Positions 45,265-56,062 of a stretch of 64,000 nt of DNA are shown piece after piece; the stretch's first letter is position 1; every line of letters begins with the position of its first letter. Under the pieces are notes generated by a model. It ran no database searches and was not told the DNA's origin. It saw nothing but the letters and a program-made list of their open reading frames with translations. Location: the NCBI GenBank assembly GCA_965206405.1, contig CBDBJQ010000006.1:1302001-1366000 (forward strand), read 5' to 3'. The stretch comes from CBDBJQ01 sp965206405 (GTDB lineage: Bacteria; Pseudomonadota; Alphaproteobacteria; UBA8366). The position numbers and the translations under genes are program-made.

Positions 45265-46458
45265 ATGCAGATTGCGGCCATGCCGAAAACCCTCGCATTG
45301 ATACTGGCGGCCGGGCAAAGCGCCCGGGCTGGCGGCGATACACCCAAGCAATACCGGCCAATCGCCGGGCAAACTGTGCTGCGCCACGGGCTCAGGACCT
45401 TCCTCGCCCATCCCGGAATCGATGCCTGCTGCGTGGTCATCAATCCCGCCGATCGGAATCTCTATGATGCCGCCGTCGCCAGGTTACCGCTCCTGGCCCC
45501 GGTTGATGGGGGAGAGACCCGACAGGATTCAGCGCGTCGTGGCCTTGAAAGCCTTGCTGGTGAAAGCTTCGACAGGGTTCTCGTCCATGACGCCGCACGG
45601 CCGTTTGCCGGAACAGGCATCATCGACGCCGTCATTGACGCGCTTGCCCAGCACCGCGGAGTGGTTCCGGTTCTCCCCGTCACCGACACGCTCAAACGCA
45701 TCGGCAATCCCAGCAATGGCGACGTCGGCGGCAATACGGTTCTCGAAACCGTCGACCGGTCCAGCTTGGTCCAGGTCCAGACGCCGCAGGGCTTCGACTA
45801 TGAAATCCTTCTCGCTACCCACCGCCGCCATGCCGGCGCAAACTACAGCGACGACGCAGCGCTTCTTGAGGCCGAAGGGATTCCGGTCGCTGCGGTTCCG
45901 GGCGGTTGGGAAAATCTCAAATTGACCCATGCGGAAGATTTCGTCCGGGCCGAGCGCCGGCACTTCGGCGCGATGGCCGTGCGGTGCAGCACCGGTTTCG
46001 ATGTCCACCGGTTCGGCTCCGGCGACAGTGTGACTCTTTGTGGTGTTGCGATCCCCTGCGATGCCGCCCTGATCGGGCATTCCGATGCCGATGTGGCGCT
46101 CCACGCTCTTGCCGATGCTATTTTCGGCGCAATCGGGGCCGGGGATATCGGCCAGCACTTCCCACCCGGCGATGAACGCTGGAAAGACGCCCCCTCTTCC
46201 CAGTTTGTTGCGCACGCACTTAGCCTGGTGGCAGAGCATGGCGGGTTTATCGAACATGTCGATCTCAGCATCATCGGCGAACAGCCGAAAATTACCCCGC
46301 ACCGGGAGAAGATGGTGGCGGCATTGTCGGAACTGCTTGAAATTCCAGCAGCAAACATCGGTCTCAAGGCAACAACCACCGAGGGTCTCGGCTTCACGGG
46401 CCGGGGCGAGGGGCTGGCCGCGCAGGCCATCGTCACGCTCAGGACACCGAGAGCGTGA
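45265..46458 (+). CDS. ispDF: Bifunctional IspD/IspF enzyme of the MEP isoprenoid pathway
   Basis: About 397 residues; ATG at 45265 or 45280, neither with a strong ribosome-binding site. IspD half (to about 230): LILAAGQSARAGGDTPKQY, VHDAARPF and QTPQGFDYEILLATHRR. IspF half: GFDVHRFGSGDSVTLCGVAI, GHSDADVALHALADAIFGAI (metal-binding Asp and His), and KATTTEGLGFTGRGEG. Catalyses CDP-ME formation and, two steps later, cyclisation to MEcPP. The fusion is typical of alphaproteobacteria. Overlaps pgpA by 4 bp. Confidence 0.96.
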   Translation: MQIAAMPKTLALILAAGQSARAGGDTPKQYRPIAGQTVLRHGLRTFLAHPGIDACCVVINPADRNLYDAAVARLPLLAPVDGGETRQDSARRGLESLAGESFDRVLVHDAARPFAGTGIIDAVIDALAQHRGVVPVLPVTDTLKRIGNPSNGDVGGNTVLETVDRSSLVQVQTPQGFDYEILLATHRRHAGANYSDDAALLEAEGIPVAAVPGGWENLKLTHAEDFVRAERRHFGAMAVRCSTGFDVHRFGSGDSVTLCGVAIPCDAALIGHSDADVALHALADAIFGAIGAGDIGQHFPPGDERWKDAPSSQFVAHALSLVAEHGGFIEHVDLSIIGEQPKITPHREKMVAALSELLEIPAANIGLKATTTEGLGFTGRGEGLAAQAIVTLRTPRA

Positions 46459-46985
46459 ACGCCCGGGCAAATGAGCCAGCGAATGGGCCAGCGAACGACC
46501 TGCGCCGCACGACGGCCCGCATGATTGCAACTACGTGCGGTATTGGCCGCTTGCCATGGATGCCGGGAAGCTGGGGATCGGCGGCGGCCCTTCCCTTCTG
46601 CGCCCTGATCGAACTTACCCTTGGCCCGACCCTCGGGTCGATCGCGCTGTTGGCTTGCGCGGCAGCGCTGTTCGTCGTCGGTTTCTGGGCCAGCCGGGTC
46701 TATCTGGAAAGCGCCGATAGCAGCGATCCGCCGGAAATCGTTATCGACGAAGTCGCAGGACAGACCCTCGCCCTCGCTTTTCTGGGGGGCGGGCTCATCG
46801 AATACGCCCTTGGTTTTGCACTGTTCCGGATTGCCGATATCACCAAGATCTGGCCTGTCGGCCTTGTCGAACGTCGCCTGCCGGGTGCTGCCGGGGTCAT
46901 GTTCGACGATATCGTTGCCGGACTCTATGCCGGCATTTGCGCTCTGCTTCTCCTGAAAATCATCGTCCCTGCCCTCCTGGCATAG
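46455..46985 (+). CDS. pgpA: Phosphatidylglycerophosphatase A
   Basis: 176 residues. Conserved GIGRLPWMPGSWGS start, DPPEIVIDEVAGQTLAL catalytic acidic segment, FRIADITKIWPVG and GVMFDDIVAGLYAG. Four membrane segments. Removes phosphate from phosphatidylglycerophosphate to make phosphatidylglycerol. The first 15 residues (NEPANGPAN) derive from a short tandem duplication. Confidence 0.95.
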   Translation: MNARANEPANGPANDLRRTTARMIATTCGIGRLPWMPGSWGSAAALPFCALIELTLGPTLGSIALLACAAALFVVGFWASRVYLESADSSDPPEIVIDEVAGQTLALAFLGGGLIEYALGFALFRIADITKIWPVGLVERRLPGAAGVMFDDIVAGLYAGICALLLLKIIVPALLA

Positions 46986-47009
46986 GTTTCCTCGTATAAG
47001 ATAGCGGCC

Positions 47010-47513
47010 ATGTATTCACCGAACCTCCTCAACCTCGCGCGTGATTTCCTTGATCTCTGCCGTGCGCAGGATCTGACCGTGGTGACGGTTGAATCATGTA
47101 CCGGAGGTTCGGTTGCGGGCTGCCTCACGGAAATCCCCGGATCCTCCGACGTGCTGGACCGGGGCTATGTGACTTATTCCAACCAAGCAAAACAGGAGGA
47201 AGTGGGCGTTCCCGCCGACACGCTCGAAGAATTTGGAGCTGTCAGCGCCGAAACGGCCCGCGCGATGGCGCTCGGTGCTCTCGCCAGGACCGGAAACGGG
47301 GTTGCCGTAGCGATAACCGGAATTGCCGGGCCTGGAGGCGGCACGGCGGAAAAACCCGTCGGCCTCGTCTTCACGGCCACGGCCTGCGGCGACCATGTGG
47401 CCGTTGAACAGCATATGTTTCCGGGGGACCGGGCCGCTGTCAGGGAAGCGACAGTGGTAGCGGTGCTGGAGAAAGCGGCCGCCTTTGTCAGCAAGAGTAC
47501 TGATGCGGCCTGA
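47010..47513 (+). CDS. CinA C-terminal family nicotinamide-nucleotide amidohydrolase
   Basis: 167-residue stand-alone CinA_C/PncC domain, starting 24 bp after pgpA. Typical VVTVESCTGGSVAGCLTE, VLDRGYVTYSNQAKQEE, and VAVAITGIAGPGGGTAEKPV. Members deamidate NMN to recycle pyridine nucleotides. Convergent with the CoQ10-binding protein gene. Confidence 0.94.
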   Translation: MYSPNLLNLARDFLDLCRAQDLTVVTVESCTGGSVAGCLTEIPGSSDVLDRGYVTYSNQAKQEEVGVPADTLEEFGAVSAETARAMALGALARTGNGVAVAITGIAGPGGGTAEKPVGLVFTATACGDHVAVEQHMFPGDRAAVREATVVAVLEKAAAFVSKSTDAA

Positions 47514-47566
47514 CGCAGCAGATTTACTGGCCAGGTTTGATGGCGGGGTTTGGCGCGTGGATCGGT

Positions 47567-48067
47567 TCAGGATCTGGTTGCTGGCTGGATGCCGATTTTC
47601 ATAGTCGCGGCCCTGTTTTCAAAGGCGGTAACGATCCTCTGCATTGCCTGGTCGAACAGGTGCCCGATCAACCTTTCGAGGATATGGGAGCGGAATTCGA
47701 AGTCGATGCCGAAATCGACCTCCGTCTGCTCGGCTCCCCGCGAGGCAAAATACCAATGATTGCTGAGATGGCGAAACGGTCCGTTCCGGTAGCCGACATG
47801 AATCTCCAGCGCTTCTCTGTCGAGCTTGACTTGACTGGTAAACTTCTCGCTTATTCCCTTGAAACCTATTGATGTTTCAGCGACAAGCCCATCCGGCAAT
47901 CGCTCGATGATTCGGCAGCCGGTGCACCAGGGCAGGAACTCGGGATACTTCTCCACATCGGCGACGAGGTCGAACAACATCGCCGCCTCATAGGCCAGTA
48001 CCCGCTGCTCATGATGTGTTGGCAAGGATAGCCCGTTCAGCTCGGGGTCGCCGCCATGCCCGCCCAT
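47567..48067 (-). CDS. CoQ10-binding START-domain protein (Coq10/RatA family)
   Basis: 166 residues: VLAYEAAMLFDLVADVEKYP, FLPWCTGCRI and GIDFEFRSHILERLIG are hallmarks of the polyketide cyclase/START Coq10 family. Helps deliver ubiquinone in mitochondria and alphaproteobacteria; RatA homologues in enterobacteria were described as ribosome-associated toxins, but context here supports the quinone role. The first residues overlap the 3' end of lipA by 31 bp, so the true start may lie slightly downstream. Confidence 0.9.
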   Translation of the reverse strand: MGGHGGDPELNGLSLPTHHEQRVLAYEAAMLFDLVADVEKYPEFLPWCTGCRIIERLPDGLVAETSIGFKGISEKFTSQVKLDREALEIHVGYRNGPFRHLSNHWYFASRGAEQTEVDFGIDFEFRSHILERLIGHLFDQAMQRIVTAFENRAATMKIGIQPATRS

Positions 48068-48993
48068 TCCTTTTTCCGGTTTCGCTTCAGCGTGGCGAAA
48101 TCCTCCGCCGCGAAATAGGACGACCGCGTCAGGGGCGAAGCTGAAACCATGGAAAACCCTTTGCTGCGCGCGTGTTTGGCCAACCCGTCAAATTCCTCGG
48201 GCGTAACGAAGCGGTCGATCGGCGCATGTTTGCGGGTTGGCTGAAGATACTGACCAATGGTCAGGAAATCGACCTCCGCCTCCCGCAGATCATCCATGAC
48301 CTGCAGGACTTCTTCGCGAGTCTCCCCAAGGCCCACCATAAGGCCTGATTTCGTGAATCCAGCGGGCGCCGCTTCCTTCGCTGATTTCAGGAGATGGAGG
48401 CTGGTGAAATACCGCGATCCCGGGCGAATCGAGGGGTAGAGCTTCGGCACCGTCTCGATATTGTGGTTGAACACATCCGGCGTGGCCGCGAGCACGGTAT
48501 TGACGGCATCGCCTTTGTGCATGAAATCGGGCACCAGCACTTCAATCGTCGTGTCCGGCGCCTGTTTGCGAATAGCGTTGATCACAGCTGCGAAATGATC
48601 GGCGCCGCCATCGGCGAGATCGTCTCGATCCACCGAGGTGACCACGACATGTTCGAGCGACAGCTTGCGCACCGCAACGCCGATCCGGGCCGGCTCACCC
48701 AAATCCAGGGCGCTGGGTTTACCTGTTGTCACGTTGCAGAAAGCACACGCCCGAGTGCAGACCTCGCCCATGATCATGAAGGTTGCGTGCCGATTCTCCC
48801 AGCATTCGCCGATATTGGGACAAGCCGCCTCTTCGCAGACCGTGTTCAGCTGCGCGTCGCGAACGATACGCAGGGTCTCCCTGTAGCCCGCCGAGGTCGG
48901 CGCCTTGACCCTAAGCCAGGGTGGCTTGCGCAGGATTGGCGAATCCGGCCGCCCCGCTTTTTCCGGATGTCGCAATTTCTGTTGCTGTTGCAT
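48037..48993 (-). CDS. lipA: Lipoyl synthase
   Basis: 318 residues, radical SAM enzyme inserting two sulfurs into octanoyl groups. The auxiliary cluster motif CEEAACPNIGEC and the radical SAM motif CTRACAFCNV are both complete; the C-terminal RSSY (LTRSSYFAAEDF) is present. Follows lpdA leftward with an 83-bp gap; supplies lipoate for the adjacent pyruvate dehydrogenase genes. Confidence 0.97.
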   Translation of the reverse strand: MQQQQKLRHPEKAGRPDSPILRKPPWLRVKAPTSAGYRETLRIVRDAQLNTVCEEAACPNIGECWENRHATFMIMGEVCTRACAFCNVTTGKPSALDLGEPARIGVAVRKLSLEHVVVTSVDRDDLADGGADHFAAVINAIRKQAPDTTIEVLVPDFMHKGDAVNTVLAATPDVFNHNIETVPKLYPSIRPGSRYFTSLHLLKSAKEAAPAGFTKSGLMVGLGETREEVLQVMDDLREAEVDFLTIGQYLQPTRKHAPIDRFVTPEEFDGLAKHARSKGFSMVSASPLTRSSYFAAEDFATLKRNRKKEWAGMAATPS

Positions 48994-49076
48994 CGTTTCA
49001 TCTCCCAGTCCCTCCGGACCGGGAACTCCAGAAGTAGCCCGGGAAGCGGTCCCAGAAACCGCCCTAAGAGGTGGCT

Positions 49077-50489
49077 TTAAAAGTGGATCGCGCGTCCATA
49101 AGCTGCAAGCACCGATTCATGCATCGCTTCTGACAGAGTCGGATGCGGGAAAACAGCATGCATCAGTTCCGCCTCCGTCGTCTCCAGGGCTTTGGCGATG
49201 CTGTACCCCTGGATTAGCTCGGTGACTTCCGGGCCAACCATGTGGGCGCCGAGCAGCTCGCCCGTCTTGGCGTCGAATACAGTTTTTACAAACCCTTCCG
49301 GATCGCCAAGAGCGATCGCCTTGCCGTTGGCCTGGAAGGGGAAATTCCCGACCCGCACCTCACGCCCGTTCTCGCGTGCCTTCTCTTCGGTCAGTCCGAC
49401 CGAGGCGATCTGCGGTATGCAGTAGGTGCATCCCGGGATATTTTCCGTCTTTAACGGCGCAACGCCTTCGATTCCGGAAATCTTCTCGACACAGATTACA
49501 CCCTCGTGGCTCGCCTTGTGTGCAAGCCAGGGCGGGCCGACCAGATCGCCAATGGCGTAGATGCCGGCCTCTCCCGTACGGAGCCACTCATCGACGACAA
49601 CATGCCCTTTCTCGACCTTGACGCTGGTTCCCTCGAGGCCAAGCGTCTCTGTGTTGCCGGTAATCCCAACAGCGAGAATGAGTTTCTCCGCCGACAGGTC
49701 CCAGGATTTCTTGCCGCTCTTCAAGGTTACCGTGGCTTTTCGTGCGGTCACCTTGGCGGTCTCGACCATAGCGCCGGTAACGAACTCGATACCGTCCTTC
49801 TCGAAGGCCGTCTTTGCGAACTTCGACACATCCGCGTCTTCAACCGGCAGGATGCGGTCAAGTGCTTCGATCACGGTGACCTTGGCGCCAAGCGCGCGAT
49901 AAAAGCTCGCAAACTCGATGCCGATTGCGCCCGAGCCGATGATTAGAAGCGAGGCCGGAAGCTTCTCGGGAACCATCGCCTCTTTGTAGGTCCAGACTGT
50001 CTTACCGTCGGGTTTGAGATCCGGCAGCGACCTGGCCCTGGCGCCGGCGGCGAGGATCACATCCTTTGCGACCAAGGTGGCTATAGCCTTGCCACCCTTT
50101 TCGACGGTAACACCATGCCCGCCATCCTGTTTTCCGGCTAACTTCCCGAAGCCGTCGAAAACCTCCACCTTGTTCTTCTTCAGCAGATAGCTGACACCCT
50201 TGTTGAGCTGGCTTGCCGCCTTGCGCGAACGGGAGACGACGCCGGCCATGTCGATATCGACTTTCCCGACCTTGATACCGAAATCGCCGGCATGGGCGAT
50301 ACTGCGGCTGATCTCTGCAGTGCGAAGCAGGGCCTTGGTTGGGATGCAGCCCCAGTTGAGGCAAATGCCGCCGAGATGTTCGCCCTCGACAAGCGCGACC
50401 TTGCGGTCGAGCTGGGCCGCACGGATCGCCGCCACATAGCCGCCGGGGCCACCGCCGATCACAACAAGATCAAACTTGGCAGTCGTCAT
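49077..50489 (-). CDS. lpdA: Dihydrolipoyl dehydrogenase (E3)
   Basis: 470 residues. FAD motif VVIGGGPGGYVAAIRAAQ, redox disulfide GGICLNWGCIPTKALLR, NAD motif IIGSGAIGIEFASFYRALG, and C-terminal His-Glu pair HAVFPHPTLSEAM. Reoxidises dihydrolipoyl groups of the pyruvate dehydrogenase complex with NAD. Immediately downstream of pdhC. Confidence 0.97.
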   Translation of the reverse strand: MTTAKFDLVVIGGGPGGYVAAIRAAQLDRKVALVEGEHLGGICLNWGCIPTKALLRTAEISRSIAHAGDFGIKVGKVDIDMAGVVSRSRKAASQLNKGVSYLLKKNKVEVFDGFGKLAGKQDGGHGVTVEKGGKAIATLVAKDVILAAGARARSLPDLKPDGKTVWTYKEAMVPEKLPASLLIIGSGAIGIEFASFYRALGAKVTVIEALDRILPVEDADVSKFAKTAFEKDGIEFVTGAMVETAKVTARKATVTLKSGKKSWDLSAEKLILAVGITGNTETLGLEGTSVKVEKGHVVVDEWLRTGEAGIYAIGDLVGPPWLAHKASHEGVICVEKISGIEGVAPLKTENIPGCTYCIPQIASVGLTEEKARENGREVRVGNFPFQANGKAIALGDPEGFVKTVFDAKTGELLGAHMVGPEVTELIQGYSIAKALETTEAELMHAVFPHPTLSEAMHESVLAAYGRAIHF

Positions 50490-50520
50490 CGCACTTCAGC
50501 CCCGGGCTGCGAGCGCGTCA

Positions 50521-51801
50521 TCACAACATCATCGCCAGCGGGCGCTCGATGAGACGCCTGAAGGCACCAAGAAAATCGGCGCCAATAGCGCCGTCCACGG
50601 CCCTGTGATCGGTCGACAGGGTGCAGCGCATGACAGTCGCCACGACAACCTCGCCATTCCTTGCGATTGCCCGCTCCTTGCCTGCGGCAACAGCGAGAAT
50701 GCAGGCTTGCGGTGGATTGATGACGGCTGAGAATTCATCGATCTCGTACATCCCAAGATTAGAGATGCTGAAACTACCGCCCTCGTATTCAGCGGGTTGG
50801 AGTTTGCCCGCTTGCGCCTTTTCCGCGAGTCCCTTCATTTCCTTGGAGATTTGCCGGAGACCCTTGCGTTCCGCCTTACGAACAACCGGCGTAATCAGTC
50901 CGCGCTCAGTGGCAACGGCAACGGAGATGTCGGCCGAGCGGTAAAGCTTCACAGCATCGCCGGTCCAGGCAGCGTTGGCCGCCGGAATTTCCCGGAGTGC
51001 TAGCGCTACGGCCTTGATGACCATGTCGTTGACCGAAATCTTGTACTCGCCGCCGGCTTGTTCGTTGAGCTCCTTGCGCACCTCGAGAAGCCTGTCGATG
51101 ACGCAGTCGACTGACATATAGAAATGCGGCACGGTCTGTTTCGATTCGGTAAGCCGGCGCGCAATTGTTTTGCGCATTGTCGTTGCCGGCTCCAGCGTAT
51201 ATGCGGGCTCGAACGGGGAATCTCCGGGCAGTCGCACTGCCGGATGATCGCCTACCTCTACTACTGGTGCTGCGCCGCTGAGGGCGGCCTCAACATCGCG
51301 CTTGACGATACGTCCGTTCGGCCCCGATCCGGCAAGGCCGGCGAGGTCGAGCCCGGCCTGTGTTGCCATGCGGCGGGCAAGCGGTGAAATAAAGATCCGT
51401 CCCCCAGCATGGCCGTTCGTCGCCGGCGCTGCTGCCGGCGCTGCTGCCGGTACGGCCAGTGCTTCGGTCTCAGGGGCCGTAGGTGCTGCAGGTGCCGGGG
51501 CTGCAGGTGTCGGGGCTGCAGCGGCGGTATCAAAGTCGGCCAAGGCGGATGCGTCCTCGCCCTCTTCCAAAAGCACGGCGATCACGCTGTTCACGGGAAC
51601 GGCGCCGGTGCCTTCGGGAAGAAGAAGCTTTCCGATTTTTCCCTCCTCAACGGCCTCGATCTCCATCGTTGCTTTGTCGGTCTCCACCTCGGCAATGACG
51701 TCTCCGGCAGAAACATCCTCACCTTCCGCGACAAGCCACTTGGCAATCGTTCCCTCGGTCATCGTCGGCGACAAGGCAGGCATCAGAATTTTGGTCGGCA
51801 T
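50521..51801 (-). CDS. pdhC: Pyruvate dehydrogenase E2, dihydrolipoamide acetyltransferase
   Basis: 426 residues: lipoyl domain 1-75 with lipoyl Lys in VETDKATMEIEAVE, Ala/Pro-rich linker about 85-130, peripheral-subunit-binding domain FISPLARRMATQAGLDLAGL, and catalytic domain from about 205 with active-site motif LSTDHRAVDGAIGA. The linker DNA (51415-51535) consists of short GCTGC/GGTGC repeats, normal for mobile E2 linkers. Confidence 0.97.
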   Translation of the reverse strand: MPTKILMPALSPTMTEGTIAKWLVAEGEDVSAGDVIAEVETDKATMEIEAVEEGKIGKLLLPEGTGAVPVNSVIAVLLEEGEDASALADFDTAAAAPTPAAPAPAAPTAPETEALAVPAAAPAAAPATNGHAGGRIFISPLARRMATQAGLDLAGLAGSGPNGRIVKRDVEAALSGAAPVVEVGDHPAVRLPGDSPFEPAYTLEPATTMRKTIARRLTESKQTVPHFYMSVDCVIDRLLEVRKELNEQAGGEYKISVNDMVIKAVALALREIPAANAAWTGDAVKLYRSADISVAVATERGLITPVVRKAERKGLRQISKEMKGLAEKAQAGKLQPAEYEGGSFSISNLGMYEIDEFSAVINPPQACILAVAAGKERAIARNGEVVVATVMRCTLSTDHRAVDGAIGADFLGAFRRLIERPLAMML

Positions 51802-51812
51802 TGAGGTCTCCG

Positions 51813-53226
<1,414 letters not shown>

Positions 53227-53237
<11 letters not shown>

Positions 53238-54438
53238 GTTCTGCATCCGCATAAACATCGGTAAAGAGTTCCGCCGGATCGGGCTCGGGGCTCTGCTGGG
53301 CGAACTCGGCCGCTTTCGTGATCACCGTCTTGATTTCTTTGTCGATTTCCTTCAGCGCTGCCTCGTCGGTGTGCCCGCCCTTTACGAGCGCCGCGCCAAG
53401 CCGGTCGATAGGATCGCGCTCCTCCCGCACCTTGCGGACTTCCTCCCGACTGCGGTACTTGGCCGGATCCGACATTGAGTGTCCGCGATAGCGATAGGAC
53501 AGCATCTCGAGAATGTAGGGGCCTTTCCCCGCACGGCAGTGCGCAACGGCCTTCTCGCCGGCCTCTTTGACCGCTAGCACGTCCATGCCGTCGACCTGCA
53601 TTCCGGGAATCCCGTAGGCCTTTCCGCGCAGGTGGAACTCGGTGCCGGCCGAGGCCCGCTCGATGCTCGTCCCCATGCCGTATTTGTTATTTTCGATGAC
53701 GTAGACAACGGGAAGATCCCACAACGCCGCCATATTGAAGGATTCGTAAACTTGCCCCTGATTGGCGGCGCCGTCACCGAGATAGGTCAGGCAGACGCCG
53801 CCGCTTCCGGAGTACTTGTGCGCGAACGCTATACCTGAGCCGATCGGCACTTGGGCCGCGACGATCCCGTGCCCCCCGAAGAAGTTCTTCTCCATGCTGA
53901 ACATATGCATCGAACCGCCCTTGCCGCGGGAGTAGCCGTCGCTGCGGCCCGTCAGCTCGGCCATCACGCCCTTGGGATCCATGCCGGCGGCGAGCATGTG
54001 CCCGTGATCGCGGTAGCTGGTGATGACCGCGTCCTTCTCGTTGAGACAGGCCTGCATGCCCGTCACAACGGCTTCCTGTCCGATATAGAGATGGCAGAAA
54101 CCGCCGATCAGCCCCATCCCGTAAAGCTGGCCGGCCCGCTCCTCGAAGCGCCGGATCAACAGCATGTCGCGATAGAAAGCGAGCAGATCCTGCGCGCCCG
54201 CCTTTGCGGTTTTCTTGGAAGCCTGAGCCTTGGCGGCTTTCTTGGAAGCCTGAGCCTTTGCGGTTTTCTTGGCGGTGGATGTTTTGGTTGCCTTCGTCGT
54301 GGCAGCTTTTGTCTTGGCGCGCCCTGCGGCGCTGTTTGTTTTCTTCCGCACGGTCGCGTTACTGGATTTGCCGGCTCGGGCGCTGCGGGTCTGCAACCGT
54401 TTAGTATCTCGCTTGCCGGAAGCCTTTCTGGCGACCAT
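53227..54438 (-). CDS. pdhA: Pyruvate dehydrogenase E1 alpha subunit with Lys/Ala-rich histone-H1-like N-terminal tail
   Basis: 403 residues. The E1-alpha domain starts near 83 (LLAFYRDMLLIRRFEERAGQ) and has the ThDP/Mg motif LGDGAANQGQVYESFN and the phosphorylation-loop-like region YRYRGHSMSDPAKYR. The first 80 residues are strongly basic and rich in Lys, Ala and Thr, with the nonapeptide KAQASKK-type unit repeated; the DNA shows a 27-bp repeat near 54205-54285. Ordinary alphaproteobacterial E1 alpha has only a short lead. The tail might bind nucleic acid or E2, or be a neutral expansion. Confidence 0.95.
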
Positions 54439-54654
54439 GTCGTGCTCCGTTACGAAAAAATTCCAACGGGCACACTATACCCGGCGTATTGCCGTAGATA
54501 AAACCACAGAGGCGGCATGCTCTTCCTCTGCAACAGATTGATTCCGTATTATGGATCGCGGACAGTTCTGGGGTTTGCTGTCGGGGCACGTCGCGCCTGT
54601 CTGCAGTTGGCGTTTGCCTGTGCCCGAGGCGTTCGACAGGCTTTTATCAAGCGT
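54439..54654. other. Intergenic region upstream of pdhA
   Basis: 216 bp between ftsB and pdhA on the minus strand. Probably contains the pdh promoter; no clear motif, RNA or gene identified. Confidence 0.4.
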
Positions 54655-55041
54655 TCAGCGCAGGGATGCGCTGGGCTGCAACGCGCTCGCAGAATCTGCC
54701 TCCCCGGGCAGATAGATCACGAACTCGTCGGTATCGGCCAGGCTGAGAACGGCACGCACGCGCTCGTCAAGAAATTCGAGGTCAAGCCCGTCGCCTTCCG
54801 GCGACAGACGGGAGACACGCTGCTCCAGTTTGCTTGAGGTTACCTGCAGTTCCGCAAGCTCGTCTCTCGCCTGCTCCGTGAGAACTGCAAGATGGCTGTA
54901 GGCTGTCAGTCCCCGCTCACCGCCAATAGCACTGTAGATGAAATTGCCCGTGTGATAGAGGATATAGCCGGCGAGCAACACGCCAGCGGCAAGAGTAAAC
55001 CCCTGTCTGGGTCGAATCTGGATGGTGCGCGGAAACCGCAT
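54655..55041 (-). CDS. Septum formation initiator family protein (FtsB/DivIC)
   Basis: 128 residues: short cytoplasmic lead, one membrane helix (about 15-37, LAAGVLLAGYILYHTGNFIY), then a periplasmic coiled coil (LTEQARDELAELQVTSSKLE) and a C-terminal DLEFLDERVRAVLSLAD motif, common in alphaproteobacterial FtsB. Part of the FtsQLB divisome subcomplex. In relatives it commonly sits between eno and pdhA; here eno is 2.9 kb away. Confidence 0.9.
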   Translation of the reverse strand: MRFPRTIQIRPRQGFTLAAGVLLAGYILYHTGNFIYSAIGGERGLTAYSHLAVLTEQARDELAELQVTSSKLEQRVSRLSPEGDGLDLEFLDERVRAVLSLADTDEFVIYLPGEADSASALQPSASLR

Positions 55042-55115
55042 GACCGCATCATCGCACAGCCCGATAAATTTTCAAAACACGGCAGTCTTTTTCGCAGTCT
55101 TGTTGTGGGCGCTAC

Positions 55116-56019
55116 ATGAAGCTCCGGCAGGTGCAATTGCTGCAAATGCAACCGCCTGTGCAACCGCCAGCGCAACCGGACATACAACCGCAGAAGGCTG
55201 TCTTCCTGTGCAGAGTGCCGGAAAACCTCGGTGCAGCGCCATCGAAGATTGCCACCAATGCAACAACGGAGACCGTGCTCATGGTACTGACTGGCGCAAA
55301 AGGCTCGAGTGTTCTCGTTCTCGACAAGGACAGCGGTCTCGCCGGAATCGTTACCGAACAAGATATCATGCGTAAACTCGTCGACCGGAATCCCGCTGCC
55401 ATGCTGCCATTCCTGTCTCTGAGATCATGGCGGCGCCGGTCCGGGTTATCTGGTGCGACGACCGGCTGTTCCACACCATCGCGCGGATGCGCCGGGCCGA
55501 ACTGCGCCACATGCCGGTTGTCGACGCCAACAGCCGCCCAGTCGGGCTGCTTAATCTTGATGAGGTCTTGCCGCCGCGACCCCCGGGGTGATTGCATAGG
55601 TCGACCGGCTGACCCCAGACGACACCTTCGAGGGCATGCGCGAGATGCCAGTCGCGCAGACCCAAACTGGCATCCTCCCCCTGGTCAGCGCGGCCCGTGC
55701 CTTCGCCCTGTACAGTGGTGTTGGTGAAACCGGCACGCTGGCGTGCATCGAAAAACTCCGTGTGGCCAGTGTCTTCAATTTAGACGAGATGGATTACCTC
55801 CAGGCCGGGTTCCACCACATTATCGGACTTCTGCTCCGGAGCCAGACAGATGCGCAGCTGGCAGGAAACCCCCAGGGAACTACGTCCACCCGCTCTCTCG
55901 ATAAGCCGGCGGGAACGGGAAGTGCTGATCTCTTCCTTCATCTTCCTTCATCTTCCTTCAAGGCCACCCGAACCCTGCGAGAAAGGCTGAGGAGCGAACT
56001 GACCGGCGATATTTTCTGA
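55116..56019 (+). pseudogene. Decayed CBS-DUF294 nucleotidyltransferase-like gene
   Basis: Three pieces of one protein in different frames. 55240-55400 gives a first CBS motif (SSVLVLDKDSGLAGIVTEQD, IMRKLVDRNPAA). After a frameshift near 55405 the second CBS repeat follows (EIMAAPVRVIWCDDRL, HMPVVDANSRPVGLLNLDEV). After a stop near 55597 the third piece has TPDDTFEGMREMPVAQTQTG, VASVFNLDEMDYLQAGFHHI and RTLRERLRSELTGD, the C-terminal DUF294 substrate-binding domain. The nucleotidyltransferase domain between CBS and DUF294_C is missing. Intact relatives are putative signal-transduction nucleotidyltransferases. Confidence 0.82.
55931..55960. repeat. Three tandem copies of a 10-bp unit
   Basis: TCTTCCTTCA at 55931-55940, 55941-55950 and 55951-55960, inside the DUF294 pseudogene, encoding the odd FLHLPSSSF stretch just before the conserved KATRTLRERL end. 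Confidence 0.95.
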
Positions 56020-56062
56020 CTCGCTCTCCCGGCCTCCCGGGCTTGCGGTCAGAACGAGGAAA

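Noticed and set aside
47567..48067. RatA toxin of a toxin-antitoxin pair
   Set aside because: No partner gene (RatB-type) next to it, and the lipA/pdh context fits the Coq10 quinone-binding role.
55116..55727. 203-codon frame as an intact gene
   Set aside because: Only the middle third is CBS sequence; the remainder is out of frame relative to the second CBS repeat and the DUF294 domain, which are found in other frames.
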